DNA of 64,000 bases from Manis javanica (GCF_040802235.1 NC_133157.1:25623501-25687500); one strand, 5' to 3'. Shown: positions 1-11,190, counted from the stretch's first letter. Made by a program: numbers and translations. Notes: generated from the sequence alone by a model not told the origin.

Positions 1-480
1 GAAGGAGATGAGATGGGCTTTGGAATCTGCCTGAACTGTTTTTTTTTTTTTATTCCTGAAAGACTAGAAAGGCAAGTGTTCTACCCACCTTGCCATTATG
101 GGATGGGAAAGGAAAATTAAGCAGAGCATGGTTGAAGGCAGCCATTGGAAAAAAATAAAGGCATCTGACGTTGGCTGCCCACCAAGCACACAAGAACCAA
201 CCAGCTGCACCCTCTGGCTCACCTCAAACCTGCCTCTGCAGAAACATCTACTCCAGTGGCTGATTACAGTGCTACCCCCAGCCTTGTGCTTCTGAATGGA
301 GGCTTTTTTTTGGAGTTTCGTTTACCCAGAGTGTTACTGGATAATATGCCTGGTCCATGAGGCTCCATTATGGTGGTTAGAAACAAAAAGAATTAAGAAC
401 TCCAGGGCAAACAAATGTCTGTGAAAAGTAGTTCTTCTGAGTAAAAATGAATGAGGTCAAATTCTAACTCTGTAGTGGAA
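1..480. other. Intergenic stretch, no gene seen
   Basis: No exon, RNA gene or clear repeat is visible apart from a short poly-T run near 39-51. The short open frames here show no codon or domain signal. It would lie between TAL2 and the expected neighbour TMEM38B, which is outside the window. Confidence 0.6.
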
Positions 481-640
481 ACTCTGGCATATTAAAGAAT
501 CTCTTAAACTTCAGTTTCTTGGTCTGTGAAGTGTGACCAATACATGTAATAATATAATATTAACAATGTAACATTGTCATGAAGCACATGTGAACTGATT
601 AACCGGCACAGTGCCTGGCACATGATGAGCATGCAGCACA
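480..640 (+). repeat. MIR SINE relic
   Basis: The order of motifs follows MIR: a segment like 'cttcagtttcttggtctgtg' (the MIR 'cctcagtttcctcatctgta' block), then an AT-rich part, then 'cagtgcctggcaca' near 608. It is diverged and the edges are approximate. Confidence 0.7.
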
Positions 641-1534
641 TCTTGGGTCTTATTTTTATTCTTAGAACTCTATGTACATTATAAATAATTCTGAAATAGA
701 AATCCATGTACATACTTCTGTGACTATAATTCTTTTATTTCTTTATGATGAGCTCCTAGAAGGATAATTACTTAGGTCCAAGTGTATGAACATATTGGAA
801 AATCTTGATTTTTAAGGTTACTCAGAAAAGGCTATTCATTTGACTACTGGGGAATTCTAGAGCTCAGGGAATTAAATTCTTAGAGTAAGTGTTATTTGGT
901 AGATTATAAACCTAACTAAGGCTTGTGCAAAACCCTAGCACTCTTTAAAAGCTCCTTGTGACAGGTCATTAGCAATAAGGAGAAGACAGGCCGGGTGTCT
1001 CCCCGTTTATGGTGAACCACAACAAACTCAGAAGTGAAAGCGTGCCCTGGCTTCCTGCAGTCAGCTAGCTACACTCATTTCTTGCATGCCTTTTCAACAC
1101 CTGCCACTTTAAATCCCTCACTTTGCATTGCCATTGGACTTTTAGATTCCCTCCTTATCTGTGACCTTTTCATTTAAGGATGTGACTTTTAACTAACCTT
1201 TGACCTGTGGGCCAGGAGTTAAGCTGTCCATTCTCTCCAGACCCCTTTCATCTTTTGCCTTTTTAAGGACAAAGCCAGTTGTGCATAACTTACACATATT
1301 TTGGCCATCTTGAGCCATTCTTAGGTGATGAAACCTCCTTAGGCAGGTGCTGCAAGGGGTATGTTCAATGGAAATGATGAGAAACAAACTTCTATGAAAA
1401 GTATTAGGTTTTGGGTTTCTCAGGAAAATTCAGCCTGTCAAGTTTCATTTCAAGATCATCTTTTAGGGGAAGCTAGGAGTATTTTTAACACAACCTCTTG
1501 ATATAGTTTTCTCATTTTGTAAGTTAAGTTACTC

Positions 1535-2115
1535 ACTTGCGGGCTGTAGTGAGGATTAAATGTTAGAAACTGTCCCTGTCCTCAAGGAGATCTTAGCTTG
1601 TTGGAAGTTGGAGGGACAGACTATATATACATGGATATCTGTAGCAAAGGGTTGAGGAAGTAAAGGTCATGAAGCACACAAGGGGATTGTAAGAAAGGAA
1701 AGATTAGACTGAATGGTGGAAATCTAGGAAGACTTCATGTAAGAGATGGTGTCTAAGAGCAGTTGAGTTTTGTGAAGGAGTGGTGTTTAAGAACGGTGAT
1801 AAAGGATTTCAGCAAGTGGAGTTTGGTGCAGGTGGAGGGGTGAGAGGAATAAGTATAAGAATATTTATGCATGCAGATAGAATCACAGGAATAAAGTCAG
1901 AGGGGTGTTTTGGGGACCATCAAGTGAAGTAGTATCATTAGCATATATAATACATTTAGGGGACTGTGGAAGGTAATGGGAGGGATACATCAGGGCCAGG
2001 CTGCAGAGAGCCTGGTTTTCTGGGATATGGCATTGGTCTCAGTCTGGGGCACAAGACACTGAAGGTTTAAAGCAGGGGAGTGATTTGACTAGAGCTGTGA
2101 TTTGAGGACAATTAG
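1535..2115 (+). repeat. Ancient interspersed repeat, family not assigned
   Basis: This stretch has a chain of phrases common in mammalian intergenic DNA: 'ccctgtcctcaaggagatct', a 'ggaagacttcatg' block and 'aaagcaggggagtgatttga'. Related pieces recur near 11.0 kb and 14.05 kb. I recognise it as an old repeat of mammals but cannot name the family. No open frame crosses it. Confidence 0.5.
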
Positions 2116-2147
2116 GGAGTTGTGTGAAAGGTGAAGTGAAGAGCAGC

Positions 2148-2148
<1 letters not shown>

Positions 2149-2187
<39 letters not shown>
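2149..2187 (+). repeat. (GA)n microsatellite
   Basis: A run of AG dinucleotides of about 39 bases with one interruption (gat near 2159-2161). It directly follows the old repeat at 1.5-2.1 kb. Confidence 0.95.
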
Positions 2188-2574
2188 AACTATTTGGAGG
2201 ATGCTAGATTTTTTCTAAAGACTGTCCCAGGGGAGGGCGTCAAAGCCAGGACAGTGGCTGTATGGATGGAGAGAATGGGTGTATGTGCTTAGTAAATTTA
2301 TGAAAGCCTTTTTTTTTAAGAGTAGTTTTCTTAAATAATTTATTTTCAATAAATTAAAGTTACATAGCAAATTATAATCAGTGTTTAGAAACTCACAAAA
2401 CACATTAACAAAATCTTTGGTTGATACATCTAATCACATTTGACAAAGCACAATAATTCAATTTCAATAAAATGGCATATAAGGAAAATTACCAAATGGT
2501 ATTGAAAAGAGAAGAGCCTAATAATAAGGTGCTTGTCCATTTTCAATTCTAAAATACTTAGTGGCTGGACAGGG

Positions 2575-2730
2575 CTACAGAAAGCCTGGACAAAGGGCCA
2601 GGAGATCAAACACTGGGTCTTGAGTTTCCACTAACTGTCCATGTGACCTCTGGAAAGTCAATTCAAAATCCTCTGGACTTGTTTTCTCCTCTGTAACATG
2701 AGTAGAATGAGCCAATCTAATGATCCATAT
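2575..2730 (+). repeat. MIR SINE relic
   Basis: MIR-like block order: 'gggtcttgagtttccacta', 'gtgacctctggaaagtca' and 'ttttctcctctgtaacatga'. Diverged, and the 3' part is lost. Confidence 0.65.
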
Positions 2731-4050
2731 AAATCAATAGATCTGTTTATGCCTGGTTTCCAGAAGTTTCCAGTGGTGTCCACAGCAGAGTAAACACTTT
2801 TTTTCAAGTAACAGAGTAGCAGAGATGATATAATCTGTCCAAACTTTTCTGGTGGGTTCAAATGATCCATAAAAAGATATACTATCAGTGAACTATCATG
2901 TGTTTGAACCATAAATTCTTATACTGCAGTCACCACGCCTTAGGTATAAGACACCAAGGAAGACTGTAGAATGATTTACGAATTAGCTTCCAGTTCATGG
3001 ATACCTTGTTCGAGGTTTTGCTCCATATGTACCTACAATTCCTTTTGACAGTCACTTTAACCTAACACAACTTGATACACCAAAATCCAAACTTGCTAAA
3101 GAAATAATTTAGGAGGTGAATTACATAAAGAAATATTTTAGGTATTTATTCGTTTATCAAAGGTATTTTCTGCAAGGTCTCTTTAATAATTATTCCCTTT
3201 GTATAGGTTAATGATAATCTCCTCATGACTTCTCAGGAGCATTCTGCTATATTTCAGCAGAAAGGCCCTCTCTGCTCACAGACATGGGCCCAACAGCAGA
3301 AAAGTACACAAATTCTGAGAAGAGCAATAAAATCCTATACTCAGATAAAGAGGTCTTCAGTGCCTTCCTTGGCAACATGTGAAAACTAAGATAATATAAA
3401 AATACTTCCAAAAGTGTTATTTTGATTTAATGCCAGATGAGAGGGTAAGTAATGTTGCTCAATTGACAGCTGTCATCACCACTTTGAGATGTACTATCAC
3501 TTGGTAGTTTGGGGACCAACTGAAGTCCACATAAGCTTAAGAGAAAGAAATGCTAGTCTCTGTGTTTACATATACCCCTGGACTTTTCAAGTTCTGTAGG
3601 GAAGTTTACTGAATGCAGTTTAAAGAAAGGATCTAGAAGGAAAATGCATTCTTTTGAAAGTACTATTGAGAATGTGCGGGAAATAAAATGCCTCAGAGAC
3701 AAACAAATGACATTATTTGTATTCTGGGCTCAATTATGGGACTCATCTTTGAATCCAATCATTGGCAGAATGGCACATGGTGGTGAGTTCTGCCAGATCC
3801 ACACTGTTTCATTGACTTGAGTTCCACCCTCCCAGCGTAAGACAGAGCTAATGCTCCTGAGCAAGGAATACAAATGACAAGTTCATTAATCCATTAGAGT
3901 CTAGTATTACATTCCTATTGTCTACTCTAAATCTTTTGTTTAAACAAAGCTTTCTGTTAAATGAGTTGTTAAATGGTAATGTTTGGATTTTCATAATTAT
4001 ATTTGAATTTTACAGGTCTTCAATCAGCAGGAACTCAGGCTGAGTTAAAA
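2730..4050. other. Intergenic AT-rich stretch, nothing recognised
   Basis: I see no exon with a recognisable protein, no RNA gene and no clear repeat. It is the 3' flank of TAL2 and could hold conserved non-coding elements, which cannot be judged from one sequence. Confidence 0.5.
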
Positions 4051-4052
4051 GT

Positions 4053-4859
4053 TTTAATACCTGACATGTGAAACTAAGGGATTAGATAACCTATTTTAGC
4101 TACCTGTTTTTTATGAGAAAACCATGGACTGTAATTTATAAATTACCAAGTCCTTTCCTCTCAGATATAATCCACCTTTTGGCTTGAGAGATGACATGTA
4201 CATAAATGGCTCTTTGCAAATAGCACCTCACATTTCTGTAGAGATAAAGGACATAGATATATCCACACGAATCTGCTGAGTTCCTGTGATTTTCTCCTTT
4301 GGGAGGTCTTTTCTCCACAGACTTTCCCACCGGTGTCTGGGTTGGTTTCTATAAGGACTACCTTCATATTCATTGACCTGAAGACTTATTTGGTTCATCC
4401 TTGATTAAATATGTCTCATTTTTCAAAACAAACTTAAAAATGTGTTCTGAGTGAAGCATGTTTACTCATCCATATGAGATCCACTATACAAAAATCACTT
4501 CCTCATATAAAATGGAAAACATATTGAGTAAAACAGTTATTTTCAAACCTGTGTTTAACCTATAATTTTTTTCTTTTTTTTTTTTTTTGCAAACAATATC
4601 TTATGCAGATCCTGAAGATATAAAACATACAGAGACGGGCTGTTCTGCCTGCAGCCCTGGGGGAAGGGAACTCCAAACCCACACTCCTCATGGCCTCCTT
4701 TGACTTGCTGCAGTTGTCCCTGCACCACCTCCTATGGAGCTGAAACTCATGCATCCTCATGTATTCATCAAGTTGACTCTGCGACGTATGTGCAAAGGGC
4801 TGTCAATAGCAGTGACTTCTGAACAAGGGCTGCCTGGGGTGAGGAGAGCCAGGGCCGCA
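4053..4859 (-). other. TAL2: Proposed TAL2 3' untranslated region
   Basis: Minus-strand sequence after the TAL2 stop codon. The first poly(A)-type hexamer I find is ATTAAA at 4058-4053, giving a 3' UTR of about 0.8 kb. An A-rich run on the minus strand lies at 4588-4568. The end of the transcript is uncertain, since a shorter 3' UTR with an unrecognised signal is equally possible. Confidence 0.3.
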
Positions 4860-5177
4860 CTATGGAATGCAGTAGCTTGGGCTGGGCGAGGGAACCTGGT
4901 AGTCACCAGTGAGAGTCCTGTCTGGCAGCTGGGGGCCTTGGGGGAAGAGTCCCAGAATATCTCCCTGGGCAGCAACTCCCATTGGCTGCAGGCCTTGCTC
5001 CCTCAAGACATTGACCAAGAAGTTGATATACTTCATTGCCAGGCGAAGTGTCTCATTTTTGCTCAGTTTTTTGTCTGGAGGATGAGTGGGGATGAGCTTT
5101 CTCAGCTTGGCAAAGGCACTGTTGACATTCTGCTGCCTCCATCGTTCCCTGGTGTTTGTGAAGATCCTCCTGGTCAT
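4860..5177 (-). CDS. TAL2: TAL2, basic helix-loop-helix transcription factor
   Basis: Complete reading frame of 105 codons, near the usual 108-residue size of TAL2. The basic region and helix 1 are plain near the start ([18 protein letters not shown], about residues 5-22). The loop holds [18 protein letters not shown] and helix 2 holds [12 protein letters not shown]. This is the TAL1/TAL2/LYL1 signature. The tail after residue 65 ([15 protein letters not shown]) is TAL2-specific, not TAL1-like. Known role: binds E-boxes as a heterodimer with E proteins and is needed for midbrain GABAergic neurons; it is activated in T-cell leukaemia by translocation. Start choice: the frame is open 45 bases further upstream but only from a TTG codon, and a splice acceptor lies between. 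The ATG at 5177 is the first ATG, with G at -3. No break or missing DNA-contact residue is seen. Confidence 0.97.
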   Translation of the reverse strand: MTRRIFTNTRERWRQQNVNSAFAKLRKLIPTHPPDKKLSKNETLRLAMKYINFLVNVLREQGLQPMGVAAQGDILGLFPQGPQLPDRTLTGDYQVPSPSPSYCIP

Positions 5178-5187
5178 GTCTGAACTC
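5178..5187 (-). other. TAL2: Proposed start of TAL2 exon 2 (splice acceptor)
   Basis: On the minus strand a run of pyrimidines (CCTTTCCTCTTTCCCATCTT) is followed by AG at 5189-5188. This leaves a 10-base leader before the ATG at 5177. It looks like a strong 3' splice site and implies a non-coding exon upstream. This is inference from the sequence; TAL2 is usually described as a single coding exon. Confidence 0.6.
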
Positions 5188-6339
5188 CTAAGATGGGAAA
5201 GAGGAAAGGCCCTGAGGGCCAATACCTTGTAAAAAGCCTGGTAGGTATCACACGTCCTGCCAAGAACTTGCGATATTAGAGCTTTTCGAGCCAGATTTTA
5301 GGAAGTTCATTTTGTGTTCTGGTTTTTTAAAAAATTTCCTTTTGATAAGAGAAGAAAATGTGGAAGAAGAAAGGGCAGGGTAGGAACATATTTCAGCTCT
5401 TCCTGCCTGGCTATTTTGAAGCCTTCAGTTGCAAGACTGTTTTACTCCAACACCTCCATTACTTCTTTTATAACCAACACTTCCTAATTGTTCAGAATCA
5501 GGCACACTATAAGATGGAGTACATGTGTGACTGAAGTATATATTTAGCCAATATGGAGTTGAATATCAATTCTTTTAAAAATGCTAGGGTCTTATATTTC
5601 ATGAGTAAGACAGTATTTGCAATGAAGATGACCATGCAGCTCTCTTTTTAGCTGGCAGGCCTCACCTGGATGGCTGGGCCCTCCTGCATAAGAGCTAGGA
5701 TATGGGGGCTGGACCACATTTAGAGGAGGATGGATAGGGTGATGAAGAGTCTTGAAACCCTATTGTATGAAGAACAGAAGTGGGAGTATTTTGTGTGACA
5801 AAAGAAAAGACAAGATGGGTATGACAAGAGCTCACAGGATGGTCTGTTGGAGGAGGCGGCACATACATAACAATCACAGTGCAGAGTCCCAGATACTAAG
5901 GGCCTAAACCAGAACGCTGCTAACTAGAGAAAGGTGTAAAAGAATTGTGGTAAGAGTGAAATGATCAGGTCAATGACATGGAACTTTTCCTAAATTAAAT
6001 CTGCCCTTTATTTTCATTTGGGCTTTCATGAGGATGTGAGCTGGTGGGTAAGCACCCCACATATCTGAAATAACTTACAGAAAACATCATGCAGAATGCC
6101 ATGGAACTCAGTAGGTGCCCCTCAAAACACTAGCTTCCTTCCACCCCTGTTGCTTATGTTAACAGCCCACATAGCAGAAGGAGTTGGAGGGCTAAGAACT
6201 GGCATGTATGGTAGGAAGGGGTAGGCTCATTTTATTTTGAGATCAACCTAAAGAAATGACTTGTCAAGAGTGGGGGGAGAGAACAGAGGCTCAGCCTGAA
6301 GGCCTGCAGCTGAAGGCTGTGGGCCAACTGCACCCTTTG

Positions 6340-6436
6340 CAGCTGAACTGCAAGTTCTTGCTTGAAGTGAGATCCTAGCGGTGCACCTCCATGTGATCTC
6401 AGCATGCAGACAATGTTGAGAACCACTGCTCTACTC
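6340..6436 (+). mobile_element. MER5-like hAT (Charlie) DNA transposon relic
   Basis: The end 'caatgttgagaaccactgct' is the hallmark of MER5-type non-autonomous hAT elements, with upstream 'tctcagcatgcag' also fitting. Only the terminal part is convincing. Confidence 0.6.
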
Positions 6437-6984
6437 TCCAAATAGGAACACTCTAATCCCTAGCAAAACTGTGTTTAACAAGGAAGCAATATATGTACAT
6501 ACCAGGTACCTGCCCTCCTGGAGGGAGGTACAGCAGGAGTACAAAACGGGGGAAAAAGAGGGTTTAGCTCATTCACTAAGTCAACTCTAGATCCCTGGGG
6601 GTTCTTTTTCAAGCTGGGAAGAAAAAGATTAGGCAGGATAAACTAACTGATGTTCTGTTCTATGGGGGCTCAATCCTATTGTGCTAGAAGCAGACAGAAG
6701 AAATGGCAAGAGCAGACAGACTTCTGAAACATAGCCTGCCGTCCTAGGAGGTGCTTAATAATTATTTGTTGATTAATCCTCAAGGTGTTCTTTCTCCTTC
6801 TGCACAGGGGGAAATAGAAATTGGTGATTTAACAAGCTGGAAAAACTCAAAGTAGAGGTCACTGGAAAATCACTAAAGTACTTATTAAATCAAAGGAAAA
6901 TTGCATTTAGTGTTCTTCTAATTATGAGAACTGATTGCTTCTAGTCTTGATTTCAGAGAAATTTAAGAGCTTAAAAATATATGC

Positions 6985-7150
6985 CCAATGCCAGAGAATC
7001 AGAAAACATCAGATAGATGCTGAAACGGGGAAAGCATTTTGCCCCAGGCTACATAAGGCAACAGTGGCAGAGCCTGTGTGCCAAGTCTGGGTATGTATGC
7101 ATCTGTCACCACTGGCTCCTGCTGAGTCAGGGTCCATAACCAGGGTCAGT
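6985..7150 (-). repeat. MIR SINE relic
   Basis: Reads as the reverse complement of MIR: 'tgctgaaacggggaaagcat', 'ttgccccaggctacataagg' and 'cagtggcagagcctgtgtgc' in the expected order. Confidence 0.6.
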
Positions 7151-8637
7151 CTGAGGAAGTCTAGGGATGGATTCCAACTCAGAACAATGGTTTTTAAATA
7201 TATAAAGTAAAAAGCCTTTGGTTCCCTTCTCAAAACAATAATTTTTTAAATGCATGAATAAAAATGTATAGACACATAAAAGAACCAATAATACTTAATA
7301 GCTTAGAATAATTCTAAAATTCAATATAGTAACACATGCCTTTGTTTTTAACACATTAGATTTATTTCCATAATTTCTACATAGTGATATGTAAATGATT
7401 TTTTTCAAAAGCTCTGCAACATCTGTAATGTGAAATGAAAATATCTATGATTTCTATTAGTGACAAAGTCACCAGTACTGTAAGTCACTGTAAATTATTA
7501 CCCCCATTCATAAGTAAAAGAAATGATACATTTAAAGTAGAAATAAAGATGTAATTTTGTCCCATTCGAATACATAGAACCCCTGAGTTTATCTACATAC
7601 CCCTGGGTGGGTGAGTGTCACAGACGCCAGGTTAGGAATGCCCGGGCAGGAGGAATGTCATGGTAAAAACAGTAGGAATGTAGGTGTGCACAAACTTCTC
7701 TCTACCTATGCTGTCACCACTGAAGGTAAGGGGTTACCAGAGAAAAGAATGACCATTATGCCCCCAAAGAAGGAGACCCTAGTAGGAACTGTTGCTTTTT
7801 TGCGCCAGTGATTCCTGGACACAGAGCCATGGGCCAACTAGAAAGGATGCAGCACAGGTGCCCGGCTAACATTCCTGCAGTGGCCTATCCTGGGCATTCA
7901 GACTTTAAAGTTCTCTTCCTGGTATTTGGTCCTGTGTGTTTGTCTGTCCTTTCATCTTTCTCTGGAAAGTAAGTACAAACATTCTCCAGAAAGGGGGAGA
8001 TGAAGGGTGGTTTATGCAATGGGGAAGGCCAAGGTGCCTAACCCCCACACTAGGCACAGCTTTGCCTTTTGAAATTATTATAGAAGTAACACATGCTCAT
8101 TTAATTTTTAAAAATCAAGCAGTACACAAGTGCATAGGGCAAAAAAATAAAAGGCTACCTATTATCAACCCACTTAGTCTCATTACACTGCAGTAAGCAG
8201 TTTGGTGTGTGTGTGCGTGGAAATAGAGAGATATAGATCTCCTTCATGTATACATACCTTTAAAAATCAGAACACATTATGCACGTTACTTTTCTCATAA
8301 GACAACTCTGCGTGTCGATGTTCAAAATAAGTACATTTACTCTGAATACCAGTCTTTGGGTAGGCACGTATGCACTGGGAAAGGCAGGCACCTGGTCCAA
8401 GATGGCTCAACACCCTCCTCCGGTCGGCAGACGCAGCTGGAATACCTCGCCCCCCAACCCCCGCCCCGCCCCGCAACCTGCTGCCCTTGCCCGGTTCACT
8501 TCCCGACCTTCCTTTTTTCTTTTCAGAACCTTTGCTCTCCCTTGCCTGCAGTGCCCTGCATTATAAGTGATTCAGGCGTCCAGGAAAGCATCTCAGGCTA
8601 AAGTTTCGCACGTGCCAGGCTTCCGGGAGGCGCTCAC

Positions 8638-8998
8638 CTGGACGCAGAAGCTACCTAAGCGGCCTTCGGAGATGTTCTGCGGTGTCCTGGCATCGCGTAT
8701 CAAAGCGAAGCGGCTGGGCCAGCGCTCTAGGGAACCTGCCTGGCTCCTGCAGAGCTGCGCCACTGCTCCTGCCAGGCGCAAAGCCCCCAGGTCCTCTTTC
8801 GGGGACGACTTGGCGGCTGCTACCAAGTCGCTGTCACACACCTGTCCTCCGGGGCGAGTGCGGCTGGGTCTCGGGGAGCTGCGAGGGACACCCGCTGGCC
8901 CACCCGGCGCCGGCGGCACCCCGTTCCCCCAGAGTCAACGCGCCTCCTCGCCCAGAGCCGGGAGCCCGCGCCGTCGTTGTCGCTGCCGCCCGCCGGGT
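8638..8998 (-). other. TAL2: Proposed untranslated first exon of TAL2
   Basis: The minus strand has a near-perfect 5' splice site at 8644-8632 (CGTCCAG|GTGAGCG), so the exon would end at base 8638. A TATA box at 9028-9023 puts the start about 30 bases on, near 8998. Joined to the acceptor at 5188 this gives a 5' leader of about 0.37 kb. A long open frame in this exon begins with GTG, not ATG, and is not in frame with TAL2, so I treat it as non-coding. Confidence 0.5.
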
Positions 8999-9020
8999 GC
9001 GCCCTCGCCCCGCGCCGCCG

Positions 9021-9030
9021 CCTTTATAGG
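9021..9030 (-). promoter_or_regulatory. TAL2: TATA box of the proposed TAL2 promoter
   Basis: The minus strand reads CCTATAAAGG inside GC-rich DNA, a classic TATA box context. A CACGCCC-type KLF/SP word and an AACAAAGG SOX-like word lie just upstream (9031-9045). The spacing fits the proposed first exon. Confidence 0.6.
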
Positions 9031-9283
9031 ACACGCCCTTTGTTAGCGCGGCCGACGGGCCCTTCCCGCTGGGGACTCCCGCGACTCCCTCCCCGCTGCC
9101 CGCGCCCCGCTTCCAGGACCAGCCGTCCTTGCGCCCTGGAAAGGGAACAGAGGAGGGAGAACCCAGCTTTGTGTAAAGCTTGGGCGTAAGAGGGTCTTGT
9201 CACCCATCCAGGATGCAGCAAGAGGCCCGGCGGGCGCGCGGCTTACTGACCCTTTTCTCCAAGGTTCACGGCCAGTGCCGGTC

Positions 9284-9302
9284 GTTAATCAGATGTTAAT
9301 CA
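9284..9302. promoter_or_regulatory. Direct repeat GTTAATCA, homeodomain-like sites
   Basis: GTTAATCA occurs at 9284-9291 and again at 9295-9302, an 11-base repeat distance (about one helical turn). It sits about 260 bases upstream of the minus-strand TATA box. The overlapping CAGATG is an E-box. The second copy continues as an imperfect HNF1-like word. Binding is not shown. Confidence 0.35.
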
Positions 9303-9324
9303 TTTAAGCCCCACTGAATTTCCA

Positions 9325-9470
9325 ACCGTAGTTCAAGAATCACTTGCTTCAGAATCATGGGTGAGGGAAGGCAGCTCTCAACACCCACAACCCAGACCCA
9401 CTACATCAGGCTTTATGGGGGTGGGATCCGAAATCTGCGTTTTCACTAAGTTTCCCTGCAGAGTAAAATG
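9325..9470 (+). mobile_element. MER5-like hAT DNA transposon relic
   Basis: The order 'cttcagaatcatgggtgagg', 'aacccagacccactacatca', 'gggggtgggatccgaaatct' and 'ttcactaagtttccc' follows the MER5 consensus. It lies at the outer edge of the CpG island. Confidence 0.7.
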
Positions 9471-9609
9471 CACTGCCAAATCTACCAGTCCCTGCACTGG
9501 ACAGATTCCCGGATTTAGTCATCTCGGTTTCCGCAGTGCTCCGCACAGGACGCGGTTATTTCAGTGGCCTCCTAACTGGTCTTCTTGCTCTGCACTCGCC
9601 TCTTTCTAT

Positions 9610-10260
9610 CTGTTCCCCAACATCACCCAGAACGATCCTTCGAAAACCCAAGTCAGATTCCTAACCCTTCTCTGCTTAAAACACTTGGGTGGCTCTCCAT
9701 TTTCATTAGGCATTAAGCTGAAGCTTTACAATGGCCCCCAAGAGACCCTTTACTGGACCTGTCTGTTCCTTCTCTCCCTGCAGTTTACTCAGCTTTAGCT
9801 ACTCCAACCTCTGTTGTTCAGGAACACGCCAAGCACCCTCCTGCCTCAGCGCCTTTGCACTGTTTTCTCTGCCTGAAACACTCTGCCTCCAATTTATCCA
9901 CATAGTTCTCTCCCTCACCTCCTTTCAATGCCCATAGTAGGCATTTGTATTGAATGCCTACTACGGGCTAGCGCCTGATGTAGGCACTGGGGACACAACT
10001 TCAAACAGACACAAATCCTTGCCCTCAAGAAGCTGACATTTTTCAGGTCTTTGCTCAAATGCTACTTTCCCAATGAATATTCTCTGACCACAATGTCTAA
10101 AATTGTACCCTCACACACACAAGGACTCTTCATCCTCCTGCCCTGCTGTATTCTTTTCCCTAGAACTCATCCCCATTTAGTAAATTTTACTCATCTTGTC
10201 TGTCCCCTTCCAACCTCAGTGAATAGGCATTCATCAAATGTTAGTTGATGAATGAGTGGA
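9610..10260 (+). mobile_element. L2 LINE 3' part, interrupted
   Basis: L2 phrases run in order: 'ctctgcttaaaacacttggg', 'gcctttgcactgttttctct', 'tcaaatgctactttccc' and finally a TGAATGAGTG-like end. About 9940-10045 is occupied by a different old repeat ('gcctgatgtaggcactgggg'), apparently inserted. No coding capacity remains. Confidence 0.8.
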
Positions 10261-10354
10261 TACGTAATGAATTTCTAAGCATTACACTCTGTAGGGTCCA
10301 GCATAGGATTTGGCATAATACAATCACAAATGCATTACAGCTTAGTGCATAAGA

Positions 10355-10545
10355 GCAAAGGTCTCTGGAGATGCACTGCCCAAGTTAAAATCCCTGGTCT
10401 ACCCATTTATATGACCCTGAGAAAATTATGTAACTTCTCTCTGCCTCAATTTCCTCTGTAAGATGGGCGCAATGATAGGATTTGAGGATTAAATGAAAGA
10501 GCAAAAGAGGCAAAGCATTTAGCACTGTGCTAGCATGCTAGCACT
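10355..10545 (+). repeat. MIR SINE relic
   Basis: Nearly full MIR order: tRNA-related 5' part, 'ttatgtaacttctctctgcc', 'tcaatttcctctgtaagatg' and 'gcatttagcactgtgctagc'. Confidence 0.85.
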
Positions 10546-10559
10546 CAGTCAGAATATTG

Positions 10560-10915
10560 TACATTTCATTGTGGTGGATTACATTGTTGTTATAAGTACT
10601 GTCTCCCTTCCCTGCTAGAGGATTGGAGACCCGCTGCTGCCATGCGACTCGCAGCGCCTCCCAGTAGGTGGAGGGAGGGATCAGGTTTGGCCACGTGGCT
10701 TGCATCAGCCAATGGAATGTAAGTGGACCTGAGACCTGTGATGATGGAGCAGAAGCTGTAAGAGTCAACACTTGGTGGGGCTCAGTCATGAGAATGTTGT
10801 GCTTGAGGTGCTTCCTTCAGCCCAAAAGCCATGGAGCAAACTTACAGCACTCACGTGACATGAGTGAAGAATAAATCTTTGTTGTTGTAAGTTACTGAGA
10901 TTTTGGGTTGTTTGT
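10560..10915 (+). mobile_element. Old LTR-like relic (MaLR type likely)
   Basis: Ends with 'aagaataaatctttgttgtt' and 'gttactgagattttgggttg', a poly(A)-signal and tail phrase I associate with old mammalian LTR repeats. The start is near 'ctcccttccctgctagagg'. The family assignment is tentative. Confidence 0.4.
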
Positions 10916-10974
10916 CCCCCTCCTTTAAAAAAACGAGTACAGTTCTTTTTATAAATAAAAAAAAGTATTTGCAT

Positions 10975-11190
10975 AATATGCTAAGTTTTCAGGTGCAGGA
11001 AGAAAAAGAAAACTCTATCTTCAAGGTGTTCACAGCCTTTGGGAAGGTGAGGACACAACAAAAATGACTAAATACAAGATAGATAGTCCTGAGTGCCAGA
11101 GAGAGTGAAATTAGAGCTAGGGAAGCAAAAGATGCTAGCTAGAGAATCAGATGTTGCTCGAGGGAGGACATTTAAACTAGGCCTTGAGGC
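10975..11190 (+). repeat. Second piece of the unassigned ancient repeat
   Basis: Shares the 'cttcaaggtgttcacagcct' and 'gacatttaaactaggccttg' phrase types with the 1.5-2.1 kb repeat. Diverged; family not named. Confidence 0.4.

Larger units (their letters stand above)
5188..8637 (-). other. TAL2: Proposed TAL2 intron 1 / upstream region
   Basis: Sequence between the predicted donor at 8637 and acceptor at 5188 on the minus strand. It carries a MER5-like relic (about 6.34-6.43 kb), an MIR relic (about 7.0 kb) and an unnamed old-repeat-like stretch near 8.07-8.29 kb. Nothing in it resembles a coding exon. Confidence 0.5.
8380..9260. promoter_or_regulatory. TAL2: CpG island, proposed TAL2 promoter region
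   Basis: This is the only strongly GC- and CpG-rich block in the window, with many CGCC, GCGCGG and CCGCC words, against an AT-rich background. It contains a minus-strand TATA box and a consensus 5' splice site facing TAL2. CpG islands normally mark promoters. The nearest gene in the right direction is TAL2, whose ATG is 3.4 kb downstream. Confidence 0.75.

Noticed and set aside
4734..5183. 149-codon plus-strand open frame
   Set aside because: It is antisense to the TAL2 coding sequence, with no recognisable domain.
5178..5222. 15-residue N-terminal extension of TAL2
   Set aside because: The extension is open but starts with TTG and contains the splice acceptor. The known family start is the ATG at 5177.
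8593..8919. 108-codon open frame on the minus strand across the proposed TAL2 first exon
   Set aside because: It starts at GTG, not ATG, and after splicing at 8638/5187 it is out of frame with TAL2. Long open frames are expected by chance in CpG-rich DNA.
8567..9046. 159-codon plus-strand open frame in the CpG island
   Set aside because: Pro/Arg/Ala-rich composition typical of chance frames in GC-rich DNA; no domain.
9240..9320. Divergent plus-strand gene starting from the CpG island
   Set aside because: No plus-strand TATA, donor site or recognisable exon was found downstream; only MER5, L2 and MIR relics follow.
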